A DNA stretch of 64,000 nt from Spirochaetota bacterium (GTDB lineage: Bacteria > Spirochaetota > Brachyspiria > Brachyspirales > JACRPF01): positions 124,001 through 188,000 of the forward strand of contig JACRPF010000021.1 of assembly GCA_016214035.1 (NCBI GenBank). The letters are read 5' to 3'. Made by a program: the position numbers and the translations under genes. Positions 60,828 to 64,000 of this stretch are shown here, one piece after another; positions within the stretch are counted from its first letter, which is position 1; each line of letters starts with the position of its first letter. Under the pieces are notes generated by a model. That model saw only the letters and a program-made list of their open reading frames with translations, ran no database searches and was not told the origin of the DNA.

Positions 60828-61964
60828 ATGGACATACGCACCAGAACCGCTCACGCCGGATTGTGCAGCGACGAACACACCGGCGCTGTTTCGACGCCCA
60901 TATACCAGAGCGCCACGTTCCGGCATCCGGGCGTAGGCCAATCAACGGGATTCGACTATTCACGCACGGCAAATCCCACGCGCAGCGTACTTGAAGAAAC
61001 GCTCGCATCGCTTGAGGGCGGAGACAAGGCATTCGCATTCTCATCCGGTATGGCGGCGATAACGGCGGTACTGTCGATATTCTCGAAGGGGGATCACATC
61101 ATCGTCTCGGACGATCTTTACGGCGGCACCTATCGTCTGTTCGAGACCGTATTCAAGCGATTCGGCATCACCGCATCGTATGTCGATACTTCGCGGCCGG
61201 ATGCTGTGCTGGGCGCGGTAACCGTGAACACAAAAGCGGTATTCATCGAAACGCCGACCAATCCGATGATGAAAATAACCGATATCAGGGCAATCGCCGG
61301 CATCTCCCATGAAAGCAATGCGCTCCTTATCGTTGACAACACATTCATGACACCGTATCTGCAGCGTCCCATCCACTGCGGCGCCGATATCGTGGTACAC
61401 AGCGGTACGAAATATCTCGGCGGCCATAACGATGTGCTCTCCGGCATCATCGTATGCGCACGCAAAGAACTCAGTGAGCGTATCGGCTTCATCCAGAATG
61501 CCACCGGCGGCGTGCTCTCACCGTTCGACAGCTGGCTGCTCCTGCGCGGCATCAAAACGCTTGCCATACGAATGGACCGTGCGGAAGAGAATGCACAGCG
61601 CGTGTCCGATGCGCTACTGGCACATCCGCTCGTGACCGGTGTTTACTACCCGGGCCGTTTGACATCAGCGTCGGATTCGACACACCGGTCGCAGGCCTCC
61701 GGATACGGTGCGATGCTTTCGTTCCGGGTGAAGACACGGGCAATCGCCGAACGTCTGATACAGAAGGTCCGTGTGATAAGCTTTGCGGAAAGTCTCGGCG
61801 GCGTGGAGTCGCTCATCACCTTCCCGATGGTGCAGACGCATGCCGATATTCCGGCTGCCATGCGCGAAAAAATCGGCATCACCGACACCTTGCTTCGCCT
61901 GTCGGTTGGTATAGAATCATCTGATGATATCATCGAAGACCTGAAACAGGCACTGGAGCAATGA
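60828..61964 (+). CDS. Cys/Met-metabolism PLP enzyme (cystathionine gamma-synthase/lyase type)
   Basis: 378 residues; AAGGAG before ATG 60828. Fold type I signatures: GFDYSRTANPTRSVLEETLA, FAFSSGMAAI, VDNTFMTPYLQRPI, and PLP lysine in VHSGTKYLGGHNDV. The family interconverts cystathionine, homocysteine and cysteine; gamma-synthase, gamma-lyase and beta-lyase cannot be separated by eye. Its stop overlaps the next paralog by 4 nt (ATGA 61961-61964). Confidence 0.88.
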   Translation: MDIRTRTAHAGLCSDEHTGAVSTPIYQSATFRHPGVGQSTGFDYSRTANPTRSVLEETLASLEGGDKAFAFSSGMAAITAVLSIFSKGDHIIVSDDLYGGTYRLFETVFKRFGITASYVDTSRPDAVLGAVTVNTKAVFIETPTNPMMKITDIRAIAGISHESNALLIVDNTFMTPYLQRPIHCGADIVVHSGTKYLGGHNDVLSGIIVCARKELSERIGFIQNATGGVLSPFDSWLLLRGIKTLAIRMDRAEENAQRVSDALLAHPLVTGVYYPGRLTSASDSTHRSQASGYGAMLSFRVKTRAIAERLIQKVRVISFAESLGGVESLITFPMVQTHADIPAAMREKIGITDTLLRLSVGIESSDDIIEDLKQALEQ

Positions 61965-63109
61965 TGCATTACGAAACGAAAATACTTCATGAAGGCGGGG
62001 ACAAAGACCCGTATACCGGAGCGCTCAGTATCCCCATCTATCCGGCATCAACATATCATCAGAAGAATGTCGATGTGCGGCAGGAATTCGATTACTCGCG
62101 TTCGGGGAATCCCACACGCGCGGCACTTGAGCGTACGCTCGCCGTGCTTGAGAACGGCAGCCACGGCTATGCATTTTCCTCAGGTGTCGCGGCAATAACC
62201 GCGGCGATAACGGCGGTCTGCAGCGCGGGAGACCATATTGTCGCAACGCGCGACTGTTACGGCGGCACGTACCGGCTGCTCACGAAATATCTTTCACGCC
62301 TGGGCATTACGCACACCTTCGTCGATACCACGGACATTGCGGCCACCGAACACGCGATCACAAGTGCGACAAAGGTATTGTTCCTGGAAAGTCCGTCAAA
62401 CCCGCTGCTTCGCATCATCGATTTCACCGCGATGACAGCACTTGCGAAAAAACATTCGCTCATCACCATGCTCGACAACACATTTTTATCGCCGTACCTG
62501 TTCCGCCCGCTCGATATCGGTGTCGATGTGAGCATTCACAGCGCGACGAAATTCCTCGGCGGTCACAGCGACCTTATCGCCGGTGCCGTTGTCACGAAAA
62601 ATGGGGAGATAGCGGCACAGATATATGCCGTTCAAAACGGTACCGGCAATATGCTCTCACCGGAAAACTCGTGGCTGCTCCTTCGCGGGATAAAGACACT
62701 GCGCGCGCGTATGGAGATGCAGTGCGCGGGCGCTATGGAATTGGCCACCTGGCTTTCAAAACAGTCGTGGGTAACGAAGGTGTATTATCCCGGGCTTGCC
62801 GATCATCCGGGACATGAGACGATACGCCGTGAGGCGAAGGGGTTCGGCGCCGTGGTATCGTTCACCGCAGACACCATCGAGCGAACGCGGGCGATATTGC
62901 AGCATGTCCGCATCTGGACGGTAGCCGTATCACTCGGCGGCGTAGAATCGATATTGTCATACCCGGCAAAAATGTCGCATGCGGCGATGCCGAAAGACGA
63001 ACGTGATGCACTCGGCATATCGGATACGCTCATCCGATTATCCATCGGACTTGAGCACACGGAAGATCTTATCGATGATTTAAAAAGCAGTGCGGAAATA
63101 AAAAGCTGA
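61961..63109 (+). CDS. Second Cys/Met-metabolism PLP enzyme (cystathionine beta/gamma-lyase type)
   Basis: 382 residues, starting at ATG 61961 or 61964. Signatures as in the preceding paralog: EFDYSRSGNPTRAALERTLA, YAFSSGVAAI, LDNTFLSPYLFRPL, and PLP lysine in HSATKFLGGHSDLIAG. Paired, coupled copies of this family often divide the transsulfuration steps, one making and one cleaving cystathionine. The order here cannot be assigned. The Rrf2 gene that follows is convergent, 8 bp away. Confidence 0.88.
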   Translation: MMHYETKILHEGGDKDPYTGALSIPIYPASTYHQKNVDVRQEFDYSRSGNPTRAALERTLAVLENGSHGYAFSSGVAAITAAITAVCSAGDHIVATRDCYGGTYRLLTKYLSRLGITHTFVDTTDIAATEHAITSATKVLFLESPSNPLLRIIDFTAMTALAKKHSLITMLDNTFLSPYLFRPLDIGVDVSIHSATKFLGGHSDLIAGAVVTKNGEIAAQIYAVQNGTGNMLSPENSWLLLRGIKTLRARMEMQCAGAMELATWLSKQSWVTKVYYPGLADHPGHETIRREAKGFGAVVSFTADTIERTRAILQHVRIWTVAVSLGGVESILSYPAKMSHAAMPKDERDALGISDTLIRLSIGLEHTEDLIDDLKSSAEIKS

Positions 63110-63117
63110 ACGGCAGG

Positions 63118-63567
63118 CTACTTCTTCTTTTTCCGCTTCGTTACCTTCACACCGGCGAGTTTTTTCTTATGGCTGGCGAGATCATAGAGCGACACAGAAT
63201 GAAGGCTTTTCATGAGGCTTTCTTTCAGATCATTCCACATATACTTCGCCGGGCAGGTGTCCCGCCGCGGGCAGAGGTCGCTGTTTTCCATGCAGTGTAT
63301 CGGCATCACAATGCCTTCGGCGGAGCAGATGACTTCATCCATGAATATCTTTTTCGGTTCACGCTTGAGCATGAAACCGCCGCTTTTCCCGCGCGTGCTC
63401 GTGACAATGCCGGGTGCGATGAGAATACGCATGATGTTTTCGAGATACTTGAGTGAGATGCTCTGATCGGTTGCGATTGTCTTGAGCGATACGGGGCCTT
63501 TTCCGTACTGCTCGGCAAGACAGATCAAAGCGCAGGTCGCGTATCGGCCGATAGTAGAGATTTTCAT
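63118..63567 (-). CDS. Rrf2-family regulator with IscR-like cysteine triad (2)
   Basis: 149 residues from ATG 63567 (AAGGA upstream). It starts MKISTIGRYATCALICLAEQ and has the recognition part SLKYLENIMRIL and wing RGKSGGFML. Cys92, Cys99 and Cys105 sit at exactly the same positions as in the Rrf2 protein at 57686, despite low overall similarity. The tail is very basic (VKVTKRKKKK). Together the two regulators bracket the cysK-to-PLP-lyase cluster, pointing to cysteine/methionine or iron-sulfur control. Confidence 0.9.
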   Translation of the reverse strand: MKISTIGRYATCALICLAEQYGKGPVSLKTIATDQSISLKYLENIMRILIAPGIVTSTRGKSGGFMLKREPKKIFMDEVICSAEGIVMPIHCMENSDLCPRRDTCPAKYMWNDLKESLMKSLHSVSLYDLASHKKKLAGVKVTKRKKKK

Positions 63568-63598
63568 TGAACAAGTTCCTTGTACGGCAGATGTTGGA

Positions 63599-63627
63599 AG
63601 TATACCATAGAACCATCTACACGTCAA
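63599..63627 (-). promoter_or_regulatory. Promoter of the second Rrf2 gene
   Basis: Minus strand TTGACG (63622-63627), 17 nt, TATACT (63599-63604). Confidence 0.7.
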
Positions 63628-63667
63628 AGTGTTATATAAAGAAAATACGGCAATAAAGCAAGTCTTA

Positions 63668-63695
63668 TTGCAAATCCGGTTATTTCCGGTATAGT
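63668..63695 (+). promoter_or_regulatory. Promoter of the response-regulator gene
   Basis: TTGCAA (63668-63673), 16 nt, TATAGT (63690-63695); the ATG is only 11 nt further on, with no ribosome site. Confidence 0.55.
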
Positions 63696-63706
63696 GTTTT
63701 TACCAC

Positions 63707-64000
63707 ATGGAAGCATATATCCTCATCATTGAAGATGAACAGGCTATCGCCGATACCGTTGTTTACGCGCTGAAGCAGGAAGGTTTCCGCACAACGGTAT
63801 GTATGACGGCAGCCGCGGGGATAAGCGCCTTTCGTGCAGCCTCCCCTTCCCTCATGATAATCGACGTGGGGCTGCCGGACGTCAGCGGATTCGATGTGGT
63901 CCGCGAACTGCGCAAAGATTCGAACATCCCCGTCATCTTGCTCACGGCGCGTACGTCTGAAATTGACCGCGTGGTGGGGCTTGAACTCGGCGCCGACGAC
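63707..64000 (+). CDS. Response regulator receiver domain (OmpR type), cut by the right edge
   Basis: 98 codons from ATG 63707 to the window end, no stop yet. It begins MEAYILIIEDEQAIADTVVY (acidic pair Glu9-Asp10). The phosphoacceptor Asp lies in SLMIIDVGLPDVSGFDVVRE, followed by VILLTARTSE with the conserved Thr, then DRVVGLELGADD. The sequence is most like OmpR/PhoB-family regulators; the DNA-binding half lies outside the window. It is divergent from the Rrf2 gene, and a sensor kinase may follow. Confidence 0.88.
   Translation, partial: MEAYILIIEDEQAIADTVVYALKQEGFRTTVCMTAAAGISAFRAASPSLMIIDVGLPDVSGFDVVRELRKDSNIPVILLTARTSEIDRVVGLELGADD

Noticed and set aside
1-64000. tRNA, rRNA, known riboswitch or prophage
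   Set aside because: I looked for cloverleaf, rRNA and SAM/TPP/cobalamin-type leaders upstream of the sulfur and metabolic genes, and for integrase or phage genes, and saw none by eye.

Overview
The window looks like chromosomal DNA of a free-living, Gram-negative-type bacterium with fairly high GC (mid-50s % by eye). The best guess is a spirochaete or a relative. The pointers are a long helical-repeat protein that resembles the N-terminal part of the spirochaetal GreA fusion proteins, abundant secreted and lipoprotein envelope proteins, and c-di-GMP enzymes. None of these fixes the phylum; Lentisphaerota or another PVC lineage is an alternative. No rRNA, tRNA, integrase, transposase or CRISPR array was recognised.

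Layout. 1-9.6 kb: the 3' end of a gene entering from the left, a TPR-type protein, two paralogous FecR-domain lipoprotein/coiled-coil proteins, FtsA and an SGNH hydrolase. 9.6-13.8 kb: an unusual repeat-rich stretch with a 39-bp hairpin, two palindromes sharing one core, a 21-bp x 10 tandem array, a multi-hairpin element, a low-GC secreted protein and a relic of an acetyltransferase. 13.8-24 kb: housekeeping and envelope genes (N-carbamoylputrescine amidase-like, proA-nadD, secreted proteins, a GDSL hydrolase, an OmpA-family protein, AraC, hisE-hisG).

24-42.7 kb: one long rightward gene set that looks like a glycan-utilisation operon. It starts with a LacI regulator behind a consensus promoter with a perfect 20-bp palindromic operator. 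It continues with a clan GH-A multidomain hydrolase, a membrane-anchored LysM plus solute-binding protein, a GH99/71-like protein, a GH38 alpha-mannosidase, an esterase, a double pectate-lyase-fold protein and a protein of unknown function. Four of the secreted proteins carry, between them, seven copies of a domain (YFDEG ... GRCNG) that I cannot name; it is the leading candidate for something undescribed. GH99-like plus GH38 suggests an alpha-mannosidic substrate.

42.8-57.6 kb: an HD-GYP protein with panB, a GH4 glycosidase, transketolase, an AraC - degenerate GGDEF - active GGDEF operon, a URO-D family protein, and an Lrp - aminotransferase - MoxR operon. 57.6-63.6 kb: a sulfur-amino-acid cluster (cysK, three Cys/Met-metabolism PLP enzymes, an HPr protein) bracketed by two Rrf2 regulators, each with an IscR-like cysteine triad. 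A response regulator runs off the right end.

Regulation can be read unusually well: about twenty genes are preceded by sigma70-type -35/-10 pairs with 16-17 nt spacing. Several of these lie so close to the start codon that the mRNA would be leaderless or nearly so. A second strong signal is a ~180-nt intergenic element present twice (about 3.0 kb and 47.2 kb) whose long stem keeps its pairing although its sequence differs between the copies.
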